Positions 15,225 to 24,428 are shown, numbered from the stretch's first letter. The stretch is 64,000 nucleotides of DNA from Pelomonas asaccharophilus_A (GCF_031458115.1 NZ_JAVDXV010000003.1:481355-545354); one strand, 5' to 3'. The notes: generated by a model not told the origin, from the letters alone. Numbers and translations are program-made.

Positions 15225-15800
15225 ATGAGCAAGGACCCATCCCTGGGCGACAAGGTGCTGGCGCTGGTGGTGCAGCCGCCGCCGGGCCAGTTCACGCCCA
15301 GTCCGCGGCCGGCGGACGCCGCCGCCCGCGCCATTGACAGCGCGGCGACCAAGGCCGCGCTGGCCGCCGGCACGCTGGCGCTGCCGCCGGGCCCGCTGGG
15401 CTGGGCCACCATCGCCCCCGAGATGCTGACGGTCTGGCACATCCAGCGCCAGCTGGTGTCCGACATCGCGGCGCTGTACGGCCGCAGCGCCGAGCTGGGG
15501 CCGGCGCAGATGATGTGGTGCCTGTTCCGCCACACGGCCGCGCAGGCGCTGCGCGACCTGGGCGTGCGGGTGGGTGAGCGCGTCATCGTTCGGCCGGCGG
15601 CGCAACTGCTGCTGCAGCGCGTGGCCTCGGCCGTGGGCATGCACATCGGCAAGCAGGCGGCCAGCCGGGCGCTGTCGCGCTGGGTGCCGGTGGTGGGTGC
15701 GGCCGGCGTGGGCGCCTATGCCTGGTGGGACACCCGCCAGGTCGGCCGGGCCGCGCTGCAGCTGTTCGAGCACGAGCAGGTCATCGACAACCCTGTGTAA
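15225..15800 (+). CDS. Conserved hypothetical membrane-associated protein
   Basis: The 191-residue protein starts at ATG 15225 after GGGAG. It has a hydrophobic ALAAGTLALPPGPLGWATIAPE region (45-65) and a C-terminal VPVVGAAGVGAYAWWDTRQVGRAA segment. The latter resembles the end of EcsC/DUF697-like proteins, in which a glycine-rich hairpin precedes a TRxVGRAA motif, but the match is weak. Membrane association is likely; function is unknown. It is divergent from the chemoreceptor and 31 bases upstream of the exonuclease-like gene on the same strand. Confidence 0.6.
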   Translation: MSKDPSLGDKVLALVVQPPPGQFTPSPRPADAAARAIDSAATKAALAAGTLALPPGPLGWATIAPEMLTVWHIQRQLVSDIAALYGRSAELGPAQMMWCLFRHTAAQALRDLGVRVGERVIVRPAAQLLLQRVASAVGMHIGKQAASRALSRWVPVVGAAGVGAYAWWDTRQVGRAALQLFEHEQVIDNPV

Positions 15801-15831
15801 CGAGATGCATGCGGCCTGACAAACTAGCTGT

Positions 15832-16332
15832 ATGCAGCAGCTGCCCACCATCCTCGACATCGAAGCCTCCGGCTTCGGCCGCGGCAGCTACCCCATCGAG
15901 ATCGGCTTTGCGGGTACCGACGGCGGGCTGTTCTGCGCGCTGATCCGTCCCGAACCCGACTGGCAGCATTGGGACTGCGAGGCCGAGGGCCTGCATGGCA
16001 TCAGCCGCGAGCTGCTGCAGCGCCACGGCCGCACGGCCGCCTGGATGGCCAGCGAGCTGAACGCGCGGCTGGCCGGCCAGGTCGTCTACTGCGACGGCTG
16101 GGCCATGGACTACCCCTGGCTGGCGCGGCTGTTCGACGCCGCCGGCCAGCGGCCGCGCTTCCGGCTGGACGACCTGCGCCGGCTGCTCAGCGAGGACGAG
16201 GCCCTGCGCTGGCGCGGCGTGACAGACGCCGTGCGCGAGCGCCAGCAGCTGACCCGCCACCGTGCCAGCAGCGATGCGCGCGTGCTGCAGCTGGCCCTTC
16301 AAGAAGTGAAGAGCGGCGTCGCGACCGCCTAG
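15832..16332 (+). CDS. DEDDh-type 3'-5' exonuclease-like protein
   Basis: The 166-residue protein has the exonuclease motifs in order: DIEASG (ExoI, D-x-E), HGIS and the DxxxLxxxL-like YCDGWAMDYPWL (ExoII), and HRASSDARVL (ExoIII, H-x-A-x2-D), as in the RNase T / DNA polymerase III epsilon superfamily. It is near the minimal length for a catalytic domain alone. The substrate (DNA or RNA) is unknown. Its TAG stop shares the tetranucleotide CTAG (16329-16332) with the stop of the convergent GGDEF gene. Confidence 0.75.
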   Translation: MQQLPTILDIEASGFGRGSYPIEIGFAGTDGGLFCALIRPEPDWQHWDCEAEGLHGISRELLQRHGRTAAWMASELNARLAGQVVYCDGWAMDYPWLARLFDAAGQRPRFRLDDLRRLLSEDEALRWRGVTDAVRERQQLTRHRASSDARVLQLALQEVKSGVATA

Positions 16333-18947
16333 AGGCTGGAGCCCCGCCAGCGCCCGCGGCCGGCGCGCTTGGCTTCATAGAGGTTGGCATCGGCGGCGGC
16401 CACCAGATCCTCCAGCGTCGCGTCGCCGTTGTCTGCCACGCAGTAGCCGATGCTGACGCCCACATCGAGCGTCAGGTCGCCGATGTGGTACGGCGCGCCC
16501 ACGGCCTGCACCAGCTTGTCGGCCACCGTGGCGGCATCGGCCGCCGTGTGCAGCTCGGGCAGCAGCACGCCGAATTCGTCGCCGCCCATGCGTGCCACCA
16601 GGTCGCCCGGGCGCAGTGCGTGCCGCAGCCGCAGCGCGATGGCCTTCAGCAGCGCGTCGCCGGTGGGGTGGCCGTGCTGGTCGTTGACCGGCTTGAAGCG
16701 GTCCAGGTCCAGATAGAGCAGGGCAGTGCGGCGCCCGGCGGCCAGCGTGCGGCGCGCGCCGTCCTCGAAGCCGGCGCGGTTCAGCAGCTGCGTCAGCGCG
16801 TCGGTCTGCGAGGCCAGCCGCAGGCGGTCCTGCTCGCGGCGCGCCTCGGTCACGTCCACCTCGATGGCGATGACGCCTTCGATGCCGCCGCTGTGCACGC
16901 GCAGCGGTGCGTATTGCACATCCAGCACGCGCGCGTCGCGGCTGTCGCCCGCGGCGAGGTCCACCTGGCAGGTCTCGCCGCGCAGCGCCGCGGCGATCAG
17001 CGGCTGCCGCGCGGCATGGTCCTGCGGGCCGAACAGCTCGGCCAGCGGCCGGCCCAGCCAGTCGGCCAGCTCGACGCCGCGCGCCTGCGCAAAGGCGGCG
17101 TTGAAGAACAGCACCCGGGCCTGGGTGTCGCCGACGATGAACTCCGCCCGCGCCGTGTGCGCGACGGCCAGCAGCATGGCTTCGCTGCGCTCGCGTTCGC
17201 GCTGCGCGACCAGCTGCTCGGTCAGGTCGCGCAGCAGCATGGAGATGGTCTCCACTCGGCCGCGCGGGTCGCGGTGGGCCAGCAGCAGGCAGTCCATGGG
17301 CACGCGGGCCGTGGCCAGCTGCATGGTCACGCGGCCCAGCCAGTGGCCGTCACGCAGCAGCGCCGGGCGCACGTCGCGCTCGTAGACGTCCATCTGCTCC
17401 GCCGAGAAATGGCTCGCGAGGTTGATGCCATCCAGCGGCGCTGCCGGCTGCAGACCCAGCAGGCGGCGCGCCGCCGGGTTCAGGTAGGTGACGTCGCCGC
17501 CCTCGCGGGCCTGGCCGATGAAGTCGGGCGTCATGTCGAAGATGGCGTTCAGCATGCGGCTGGCCTTCTCCTGCTCGCCGCGCTCGGTCACGTCTTCCAC
17601 GGTGCCGGCCTGGCCGGCGGGGTGGCCGTCGACGAACACCGGCGCGGTGCGCACCTCGATCCAGCGCAGCCGGCCATCGTCCGCGCGGCGCAGCTGGCGC
17701 AGCATGTGCACCGGTTCGCCGGCCGCGACGTGGTGCTTCCAGCGCTGGATCAGCATGCCGCGCAGGTCGGGGTGCAACAGCGTGGTCCAACCCCAGTCCA
17801 CGTCCTTGCGCTCCAGCCCGTGCACGCGCAGATAGGTGTCGTTGGCATAGACGATGCGGCCGCTCGCATCACAGCGGAACATGCCCAGCGGCATCGCGTT
17901 GCTGGTGGCCTGCAGCGTGGCCTCGCGCAGCCGCGCGTCGCGCTGCAGCAGCACCAGGCGGCGCCCCAGCAGGAACAGGCCCAGCGTGGCGGCGCTGGCG
18001 ACGGCCAGCGCCAGGCTGCGCTGGCGGCGGTGATCGCCCAGCGCGGCGTCCTCGGTGTCGGACAGCATCAGCTTGATGCCGAACTCCGGCAGCGTCGTGA
18101 ACGCGCCGATGCGCGGCAGGCCGTCCGACGCGCCGCCGCTGCTGGCGTAGAAGCCGTCGTGGCCCACCAGGCCCTTGCGCGCGTTGGGGAACTGTTCGAA
18201 CAGGTTGCGCCCCACGAAGCCGGCCCGCTCGGGGCGGCGCGCCAGCGCCAGGCCGTCGCCGCGCAGCATCACCAGCGTCGCCTGCGGGCCGGTGGGCAGC
18301 GGGCCCTGCGCGGCCATGACGCCGGTCAGGTCGATCAAGGCCATGACCAGGTGGTAGTCGCCCAGCGGCCGCGCCAACGCCATCACCAGCGGCAGCCGCG
18401 TGTGTCCGTCGTCAGCACGACCGCCCAGTTGAAGCGGCGCGCCCAGCGTGATGCCTTCGGGTACAAGACCTGACACCTGCTCGAACACCGCGCTGCCGGC
18501 GATGCTGCCGTTATCTGGCTGGTCGCGCAGCGCATGCAGCCGCCCGGTGGGTGACACGAGCACCACGTCTACCAGCTGCCGCGAGCTCTTGCGCACGCCC
18601 TCCACCAGTTCGCGCAGCGACGCGTCGTCCAGCGCCTCGTCGCTGCGACGTGTCAGCAGCCACAGGTCCACCGTGCGCAAAGCCTGCTCGGCCTGGCGCA
18701 GCACCGGTTCCGTCTGCAGCGAGATGGCGCGCACACCCACGGCGAGCTGCAGGCGCTGCTCAGCCAGCAGCTCGCGCGGCCGCTCGACGACGACCCAGAC
18801 GACGATGGCCCACAGCGTCAGCACCACCGAGCCGAAGGCCAGCACCGGCGCCAGCAGCAGCGCACGGTCACGCCAGCGCCGCCGGCGCACGAGCTGCGGC
18901 GGCTCGGGTTCGGGCTGCGGGGGCGCGGGCAGGACGGAATCCATCAT
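16329..18947 (-). CDS. Membrane PAS-GGDEF diguanylate cyclase
   Basis: The 872-residue protein has a membrane segment at about 28-52, a periplasmic cache-like domain to about 300 (contains GFYASSGG and PEFGIKLMLSDTEDAAL), a second membrane segment (310-332), three PAS-type domains (about 345-700) and a GGDEF domain. GGDEF at 788-792 is intact, and RPGD five residues before it is the RxxD product-inhibition site, so an active, feedback-controlled cyclase making cyclic-di-GMP is predicted. There is no EAL domain. Start ATG at 18947 (or the next codon, 18944) is assumed. The signal it senses is unknown. Confidence 0.92.
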   Translation of the reverse strand: MMDSVLPAPPQPEPEPPQLVRRRRWRDRALLLAPVLAFGSVVLTLWAIVVWVVVERPRELLAEQRLQLAVGVRAISLQTEPVLRQAEQALRTVDLWLLTRRSDEALDDASLRELVEGVRKSSRQLVDVVLVSPTGRLHALRDQPDNGSIAGSAVFEQVSGLVPEGITLGAPLQLGGRADDGHTRLPLVMALARPLGDYHLVMALIDLTGVMAAQGPLPTGPQATLVMLRGDGLALARRPERAGFVGRNLFEQFPNARKGLVGHDGFYASSGGASDGLPRIGAFTTLPEFGIKLMLSDTEDAALGDHRRQRSLALAVASAATLGLFLLGRRLVLLQRDARLREATLQATSNAMPLGMFRCDASGRIVYANDTYLRVHGLERKDVDWGWTTLLHPDLRGMLIQRWKHHVAAGEPVHMLRQLRRADDGRLRWIEVRTAPVFVDGHPAGQAGTVEDVTERGEQEKASRMLNAIFDMTPDFIGQAREGGDVTYLNPAARRLLGLQPAAPLDGINLASHFSAEQMDVYERDVRPALLRDGHWLGRVTMQLATARVPMDCLLLAHRDPRGRVETISMLLRDLTEQLVAQRERERSEAMLLAVAHTARAEFIVGDTQARVLFFNAAFAQARGVELADWLGRPLAELFGPQDHAARQPLIAAALRGETCQVDLAAGDSRDARVLDVQYAPLRVHSGGIEGVIAIEVDVTEARREQDRLRLASQTDALTQLLNRAGFEDGARRTLAAGRRTALLYLDLDRFKPVNDQHGHPTGDALLKAIALRLRHALRPGDLVARMGGDEFGVLLPELHTAADAATVADKLVQAVGAPYHIGDLTLDVGVSIGYCVADNGDATLEDLVAAADANLYEAKRAGRGRWRGSSL

Positions 18948-18995
18948 CGCCGGGTCATTCTGCGATGCTCGGCGCCCGAGCGCGAGTAGGGGCTG

Positions 18996-20498
18996 CTACT
19001 TGTTGAACAGGCCGGCGTGTTGTTCACGCAAAAGCTTTTTTTGCACCTTGCCCATCGCGTTGCGCGGCAGCTCCGCCATGACGATGACGCGCTTGGGCAC
19101 CTTGAAGCCGGCGATGCGGGTCTTCAGCGCGGCGATCACCGCCTCGGCGTCGAGACTGCCGGTGGCCGTGACGACGGCCACCACGGCCTCGCCGAAGTCC
19201 GGGTGCGGCACGCCGATGACGGCCGACTCGCCCACACCGGGCAGCTCGTTGATGAAGCCCTCCACCTCGGCCGGGTAGACGTTGAAGCCGCCGCTGATGA
19301 TGAGGTCTTTGCTGCGGCCGATCAGTGTCAGGTAGCCGCGCGCGTCGACCCGGCCCACGTCGCCGGTCTTGAACCAGCCGTCGGCCGTGAACTCCTCGGC
19401 CGTCTTCTCCGGCATCTGCCAGTAGCCGCTGAACACGTTGGGACCGCGCACCTGTACATGGCCGATTTCGTCGGTGGCGCAGGCCTCGCCGTCGTCGCGC
19501 AGGATGCGCAGTCCCACGCCGGGCAGCGCCGGGCCCACGGTGCCGCCGACGCGCTCGCCGTCTTCGGCGCGGCAGGGGTTGGACGTCAGCATCAGCGTCT
19601 CGCTCATGCCGTAGCGCTCCAGGATCAGATGACCCGTGCGGGCCTGCCAGTCACGCCAGGTCTCGATGAGCAGCGGCGCCGAGCCGCTGATGAACAGGCG
19701 GATGTTGCGGGTGTCGAGCTGCTTCTCCTGCAGCAGCCGCACGTAGAGCGTGGGCACGCCCATGAAGACGGTGGCCTCGGGCAGCCGGCGCGCGACGGCC
19801 GCGGCGTCGAATTTGTTGAACCACAGCATCTTGCTGCCGTTCAGCAGCGCGCCGTGCGAGGCGACGAACAGGCCGTGTACGTGGAAGATGGGCAGCGCGT
19901 GCAGCAGCACGTCGCTGGGCTTCCAGTCCCAGAAATCTCTCAACGTCTTTGCGTTGCTCAGCAGGTTGCCGTGGCTGAGCATCGCGCCCTTGCTGCGCCC
20001 GGTCGTGCCGCTGGTGTAGAGGATGGCCGCCAGGTCGCTGGCTTCGCGGTGCGCCGGTTCGTGCACATCGCTCATCTGCGTGGCGCGGTCCAGCAGCGTG
20101 CCGCTGCGGTCGTCGTTCAGCGTGAACACCCAGCGCACGCCGCGCTGGAAGGCCAGCTTGCTGACCCAGCCGAAGTTCTTGCCGGCGCACACCACCACAC
20201 CCGGCGCGGCGTCGGTGATGAAGTGCTCCAGTTCGCTGGCCTGGTAGGCCGGGTTCAGCGGCAGGTAGACGAAGCCGGCGCGCAGCACGGCCAGGTACAG
20301 GATCAACCCCTCGACGCTCTTGTCCGCATGCACCGCGACGCGGCTGCCCGCGGGCAGGTCCAGCCTGCCCAGCCAGTTGGCCAGCATCGCGCTGCCGCGC
20401 TCCAGGTCGCGCCAGGAATACAGCGCGCCATCGGCGTCGATGGCGGTGGCGTCGAGGTCGGCCGGAAAGCCGGCGCGCAGAGCAGCGAAGAGATTCAT
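18996..20498 (-). CDS. matB: Malonyl-CoA synthetase-like acyl-CoA ligase
   Basis: The 500-residue ANL-superfamily enzyme shows the P-loop-like motif YTSGTTGRSKGAMLSH, the adenylate motif YGMSET, GDVG and the C-terminal catalytic lysine in NAMGKVQKK. FWDWKPSDVLLHALPIFHVHGLF and the overall length match malonate-CoA ligases (MatB) and related methylmalonate ligases, which form malonyl-CoA from malonate, ATP and CoA. ATG 20498 is taken as the start; the upstream frame runs into the palindromic repeat. It lies downstream of a Bug-type solute-binding gene on the same strand, in line with uptake and activation of a dicarboxylate, though the repeat separates them. Confidence 0.82.
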   Translation of the reverse strand: MNLFAALRAGFPADLDATAIDADGALYSWRDLERGSAMLANWLGRLDLPAGSRVAVHADKSVEGLILYLAVLRAGFVYLPLNPAYQASELEHFITDAAPGVVVCAGKNFGWVSKLAFQRGVRWVFTLNDDRSGTLLDRATQMSDVHEPAHREASDLAAILYTSGTTGRSKGAMLSHGNLLSNAKTLRDFWDWKPSDVLLHALPIFHVHGLFVASHGALLNGSKMLWFNKFDAAAVARRLPEATVFMGVPTLYVRLLQEKQLDTRNIRLFISGSAPLLIETWRDWQARTGHLILERYGMSETLMLTSNPCRAEDGERVGGTVGPALPGVGLRILRDDGEACATDEIGHVQVRGPNVFSGYWQMPEKTAEEFTADGWFKTGDVGRVDARGYLTLIGRSKDLIISGGFNVYPAEVEGFINELPGVGESAVIGVPHPDFGEAVVAVVTATGSLDAEAVIAALKTRIAGFKVPKRVIVMAELPRNAMGKVQKKLLREQHAGLFNK

Positions 20499-20522
20499 GT
20501 CAGTCGAAACGAATGCAGGAAT

Positions 20523-20598
20523 GCAACCACAGAGGCGCAGAGACACAGAGAAATCCGCTCTCTGTGCTTTCTCCGTGCCTCTGTGGCTCTGTGGTTGC
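20523..20598. repeat. Palindromic intergenic repeat
   Basis: The element begins GCAACCACAG (20523-20532) and ends CTGTGGTTGC (20589-20598), a perfect 10-base outer stem, with an inner stem CACAGAGA/TCTCTGTG and repeated CACAGAG and CTCTGTG units between. Repeats built from CCACAGAGGCACAGAG units are scattered in many environmental proteobacteria; copy number in this genome cannot be seen. It fills the gap between the binding-protein gene and matB and could attenuate transcription or form a cruciform. Confidence 0.85.
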
Positions 20599-20612
20599 CT
20601 TTGGGGTTCACT

Positions 20613-21563
20613 TCAATCCATCTTGGCGCCAGACGCCTTGACCACGGCGGCCCAGCGCTTGATCTCGCTGCTGACGAACTGCCCGAACGCGTCGCCATAA
20701 AGGTTGGGCGTCTCGGCACCCAGGCCGTGCCAGATGTTGCGCAGCTCGTCCGTCGCGAACGCCTTGCGCAGCTCGGCCTGCATGGCGGTGATGGCCTCGC
20801 GCGGTGTGCCCTTGGGTGCCCACAGGCCGTACCAGGTGGACACCTCATAGCCCGGCACGCCGGCCTCGGCCGCGGTGGGCACATCCGGGAAGCCCACGGC
20901 ACGCTTGGCGCCGGCCACGGCCAGTGCCTTGATGCGGCCGGCCTTGATGTGCTGGGCCGACGAACCCAGGCCGTCGAACATCAGGTCCACCTGGCCCGCG
21001 ATCAGGTCGGACAGCGCCGGCCCCGCGCCGCGGTAGGGGATGTGGGTGATGAAGGTCTTGGTGTTGAGCTTGAACAGCTCGCCGGCCAGATGGTGCGAGG
21101 TGCCGTTGCCGGCCGACGCGTAGTTCAGCTTGCCGGGCTTGGCGCGCACGGTCGCCAGCAGCCCCTTCAGGTCGGCCACGGGGACTTGCGCCGGGTGCAC
21201 GACGATGACCTGCGGCACGCTGGCCAGCAGCGCGACGGGGATGAAGTCGTCCTCCAGCCGGTAGTCCAGCTTGGGGTACATGGACGGTGCGATGGTGTGG
21301 TGCACCGCGCCCATAAAGAAGCCGTTGCCGTCGGGCGCCATCTTGGACGCCAGGCTGGCGCCCACGGTGCCGCCGGCGCCGCCCTTGTTGTCGATGAGCA
21401 CCTGCCGGCCCATCTGCTTGGTCAGCATCGCGGTCAGCGGCCGCGCGAATGCGTCGGTGCCGCCGCCGGCCGGGAAGGGCACGATCCAGGTCTGGGGCTT
21501 GGTGCTCTGGGCCTGGACGATCCAGGGGCTCAGCAGGGCGGGCAGCAGGGTGCGGCGCTTCAT
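20613..21563 (-). CDS. Bug/TctC-family tripartite tricarboxylate binding protein
   Basis: The 316-residue protein has a cleaved-type signal peptide (MKRRTLLPALLSPWIVQAQS) and the Bug family features: IVPFPAGGGTDAFARP, VDNKGGAGG-like IDNKGGAGGTVG, YASAGNGTSHHLAGELF and IPYRGAGPALSDLIAGQVDLMFD. Such periplasmic proteins bind carboxylates, usually for a TctAB permease that is encoded elsewhere. The ligand is unknown; the malonyl-CoA synthetase downstream makes malonate-like acids a candidate. ATG 21563 is preceded by a GGAGAC site. Burkholderiales carry tens to hundreds of such genes. Confidence 0.93.
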   Translation of the reverse strand: MKRRTLLPALLSPWIVQAQSTKPQTWIVPFPAGGGTDAFARPLTAMLTKQMGRQVLIDNKGGAGGTVGASLASKMAPDGNGFFMGAVHHTIAPSMYPKLDYRLEDDFIPVALLASVPQVIVVHPAQVPVADLKGLLATVRAKPGKLNYASAGNGTSHHLAGELFKLNTKTFITHIPYRGAGPALSDLIAGQVDLMFDGLGSSAQHIKAGRIKALAVAGAKRAVGFPDVPTAAEAGVPGYEVSTWYGLWAPKGTPREAITAMQAELRKAFATDELRNIWHGLGAETPNLYGDAFGQFVSSEIKRWAAVVKASGAKMD

Positions 21564-21621
21564 GGGCTTGTCTCCTGACGGTGTCGTTGTGCGGACGATT
21601 ATGGTGGCCCGCCGGCGACCC

Positions 21622-23619
21622 TCAGGATTTCAGCAGTTCGGTCACGCGCGCCAGCAGCTCGGCCTTGGCAAAGGGCTTGTTCAGGCTGTCGCAGCGCGCC
21701 TCGTCCAGGAACTGCCGTGCGGTGGGCGACAGCGTGTCGCCGGTGACGAACAGCATGCGCCGGGCCAGGGCCGGGCGCGTGCGCTTGACCTCCCGCCACA
21801 GGCCGGCGCCGTCCAGCTCGGGCATGTGCAGGTCGCTGATGATGGCGTCAAAGCGCGCCTCCTCCAGCATGGCCAGCGCGACGGCGCCGGACTCGGCGGT
21901 CATGACCTCGTAGCCGGCGCCCGACAGCATCTCGCCCAGCAGTTCGGCGATCTCGGGCTCGTCGTCCACCACCAGCAGCCGGGCATCGCAGTCGTCGGCG
22001 GCGGCCAGCGGCGCCGGTTCGGTCTCGCCGGGCTCGGGCTCGCCGCTGACGGGCAGCTGCAGGCAGAAGCAGGCGCCGCCGTCTATGCCGTCGTCCTGAA
22101 TGGTCAGCTCGCCGCCGTGGTCGCGGGCGATGGAGCGCGACACCGCCAGGCCCAGGCCGGTGCCCACGCCCTCGCTCTTGGTCGTGAAGAAGGGCTCGAA
22201 CACGCGCTCGCGAAGCTCGACCGGGATGCCAGGGCCGTTGTCGCGCACACGCAGCCAGATGCGTGGCGAGCGTCGGCGGTCGCCTGGCGTCATCGGCGCG
22301 AGGCCGGTGGACACGGTGAGGCGGCGGCCGTGGTCGCGCAGGCCCAGCGCCTGCTGCGCGTTGACGATGAGGTTGAGCACGATCTGGCCCACCTGGTCGG
22401 CGTCGGCCTTCACGGGGGGCAGGCCAGGCAGCAGGTCCAGCGTGACGTTGATGCCGTGGCTGCGCAGCACATAGGCCAGCATGTCGATGGCGGCGGTGGC
22501 CAGGTCGTTCAGCGCCACCTCGCTGCGGTTGGCCGGGCGGCTGCGCGCCATGTTCAGGAAGGTGCGCACGATGCGGCCGCAGCGCTCGGCAGCCTCGTGG
22601 ATGCGCTGAGCGTCGGTGGCCAACGGGCTGCCGCTCATCTTCTCGGCCAGCAGCGCCGCGCGCCCCATGACGATGGACAGCGGGTTGTTCAGCTCATGGG
22701 CGACGCCAGCCAGCAGGCTGCCCATCGCGGTCAGCTTCTCGCTCTGGCGCAGCGCCTCGCGCTGGCGCTCGATCTCGTTGCGCGAGGTCTCGCGCTCCGA
22801 CAGGTCGAACAGCGACGCGGTGTAGAAGGTCTGCGTGCCGACACCCGTGCGCCACAACACCATCTCGACCGGGAACTCGCTACCGTCGGCGCGCAGCGCG
22901 GGCATCTCCACGCGCCGGCCCATGACGCGCTGTTCGCCGCCGCGCGACACGCGCGCCATGCCGGCGTCGTGCGCGCCGCGCAGGCGTTCGGGGATCATGA
23001 CCTCGGCCACCGAGCGACCCAGCGCCTGCTCGCGCGCAAGGCCAAACATCGTGGCAGCCGCCGGGTTGAACTCGACGATGTGGCCGGTCTCGTCGGTGGA
23101 CACCAGCGCCGCCATCGCGTTGTCGAAGATGGACGACTTCAGCGCCTCGGTGGCTTCGAGCTCAGCGACCTTGGCTGAAAGCTCGGCCTCCCGCAGCTTC
23201 AGCTCGGTCAGGTCCAGGCTCATGACGATGGTCGCCTGCGGCACGCCGTCCTTCATCTCCACTGGCACCAGGTGCTCACGCATGTAGCGCCGGCCCATGC
23301 CGGCGAGGTCCGTCCATCCCTCCCAGGCCACGGTCTGCCCGCCGCGCATGCGCTCGCGCACGCCGGCGTAGGCCGCATAGGCGACGTCGCCCACGATGCG
23401 GCCTATGGGCTGCTGCAGCACCTGCCTGGGATGCAGGCCGGTGAACTTGAAGAACTCATGGTTGGCCCAGACCAGCTTCTCGCCCACGTCCAGCACCACC
23501 ACGCGGGCGGGCACGGCGTCCAGCACGCGGGTCAGCAGCGGCAGCGTGGCCTGCAGCACGGCGCTGAGTTCCCCGACGCCGGCCTCCGGCGCGGGATGGA
23601 TCTGGAATGCTTCTGTCAT
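21622..23619 (-). CDS. PAS hybrid sensor histidine kinase with receiver domain
   Basis: The 665-residue protein starts at ATG 23619 after GGGAGAGG; the frame continues upstream through the globin gene but is a shadow there. It has two PAS domains (about 30-140 and 160-275), a HisKA domain with H308 in VAHELNNPLS, an HATPase_c domain (NLIVNAQQAL, DNGPGIP, GTGLGLAVS) and a C-terminal receiver (about 545-660; VVDDEPE, phospho-acceptor D in ISDLHMPE, K in NKPF). No membrane segments are seen, so it should sense an internal signal. Just upstream on the same strand are a globin and a small membrane protein; a DNA-binding regulator is divergent. This suggests gas or redox sensing, which is inference. 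Confidence 0.92.
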   Translation of the reverse strand: MTEAFQIHPAPEAGVGELSAVLQATLPLLTRVLDAVPARVVVLDVGEKLVWANHEFFKFTGLHPRQVLQQPIGRIVGDVAYAAYAGVRERMRGGQTVAWEGWTDLAGMGRRYMREHLVPVEMKDGVPQATIVMSLDLTELKLREAELSAKVAELEATEALKSSIFDNAMAALVSTDETGHIVEFNPAAATMFGLAREQALGRSVAEVMIPERLRGAHDAGMARVSRGGEQRVMGRRVEMPALRADGSEFPVEMVLWRTGVGTQTFYTASLFDLSERETSRNEIERQREALRQSEKLTAMGSLLAGVAHELNNPLSIVMGRAALLAEKMSGSPLATDAQRIHEAAERCGRIVRTFLNMARSRPANRSEVALNDLATAAIDMLAYVLRSHGINVTLDLLPGLPPVKADADQVGQIVLNLIVNAQQALGLRDHGRRLTVSTGLAPMTPGDRRRSPRIWLRVRDNGPGIPVELRERVFEPFFTTKSEGVGTGLGLAVSRSIARDHGGELTIQDDGIDGGACFCLQLPVSGEPEPGETEPAPLAAADDCDARLLVVDDEPEIAELLGEMLSGAGYEVMTAESGAVALAMLEEARFDAIISDLHMPELDGAGLWREVKRTRPALARRMLFVTGDTLSPTARQFLDEARCDSLNKPFAKAELLARVTELLKS

Positions 23620-23659
23620 CGGGCCCTCTCCCTGCAAGCGCGGCCGATGATAAGGAGAC

Positions 23660-24085
23660 TCAGGCGGCCATCGCGGGCTGCGCGGCGCCTTGCTGCATCG
23701 TGCGGACCACGTGGCCGTACATCGTGGTCCAGGCCTCGCGCACCACGGGCGTGAAGCTGGCGCCCAGGCCGGCGGCCAGCGTGTCCAGCAGCGCGGCGCC
23801 CACGGCGTCGTAGTGGGTGTCGACGACGCCATAGCCCACATGGCGCTGGCCCAGGCGTAGCAGTACCGGGTTCAGCGCGGCCGGGCGATCGAGCAGGTCG
23901 ATGGCGGCGGCCAGCATCTGCATCAGGCGGCCGCCCTGTTCGGCCATGTCGCCGCCACGGAAGAGCGCGCGCAGCGCCGGGTCGCGGGCGAACAGCTGGG
24001 CGTAGAAGGCCTCAGCCACGGCGGCGGCGAGGGGCTTGAGCGGCTCGAAGCTGTCGCGGATGAGGGCGATCTGGTGCGGGGTCAT
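23660..24085 (-). CDS. Single-domain globin
   Basis: The 141-residue protein resembles bacterial single-domain haemoglobins: helix A/B IALIRDSFEPLKP..., Y28 near the B10 position, F42 at the CD1 position (ALFRGGDM) and proximal H82 in RHVGYGV, followed by THYDAVGAALL. It should bind haem and O2 or NO. ATG 24085 follows AAGGAG. It lies 10 bases after the 67-residue gene and 40 bases before the hybrid kinase on the same strand, so the three look like one operon. Function as an oxygen/NO scavenger or as the sensor for the kinase is inference. Confidence 0.85.
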   Translation of the reverse strand: MTPHQIALIRDSFEPLKPLAAAVAEAFYAQLFARDPALRALFRGGDMAEQGGRLMQMLAAAIDLLDRPAALNPVLLRLGQRHVGYGVVDTHYDAVGAALLDTLAAGLGASFTPVVREAWTTMYGHVVRTMQQGAAQPAMAA

Positions 24086-24095
24086 GGCAGGCTCC

Positions 24096-24299
24096 TTAGA
24101 AGCGCAGGTAGGCGTCGGCCACGGGGGCGAAGATGCACAGCAGCGGCACGATCGCGACCAGGCGTTCGAGCGGATGCCAGCCGACGTTCGGCGTGGTGGG
24201 GAAGTCATCGTCGAGGTCTTCGGCGAAGGCCTCGCTGCGGTAGGTGACGGCCATGGTTTCCGGCCAGTCGGTGAAGGGGTTGTCGCTGCGGTAGTTCAT
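24096..24299 (-). CDS. Small membrane-anchored protein of unknown function
   Basis: This 67-residue protein starts at ATG 24299 with a perfect AAGGAG six bases upstream, good evidence that it is translated. The N-terminal 45 residues are polar and acidic (FAEDLDDDFP) and the last 22 form one hydrophobic helix (LVAIVPLLCIFAPVADAYL). I do not recognise a family. Its stop is 10 bases before the globin start, so it is probably co-translated with the globin and hybrid kinase. Confidence 0.7.
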   Translation of the reverse strand: MNYRSDNPFTDWPETMAVTYRSEAFAEDLDDDFPTTPNVGWHPLERLVAIVPLLCIFAPVADAYLRF

Positions 24300-24428
24300 G
24301 GCGGCTCCTTGTCGGTGTCGCCACTGTCGGCGCCGCGTGTTTCAGCCGGGCTTCATCTGGGCCGGGCTTGTGTTGCGTTTGTTTCAGCTCCGCGCCGGAC
24401 CGACCGGCCCTGCCTATCATTCGTCGCC

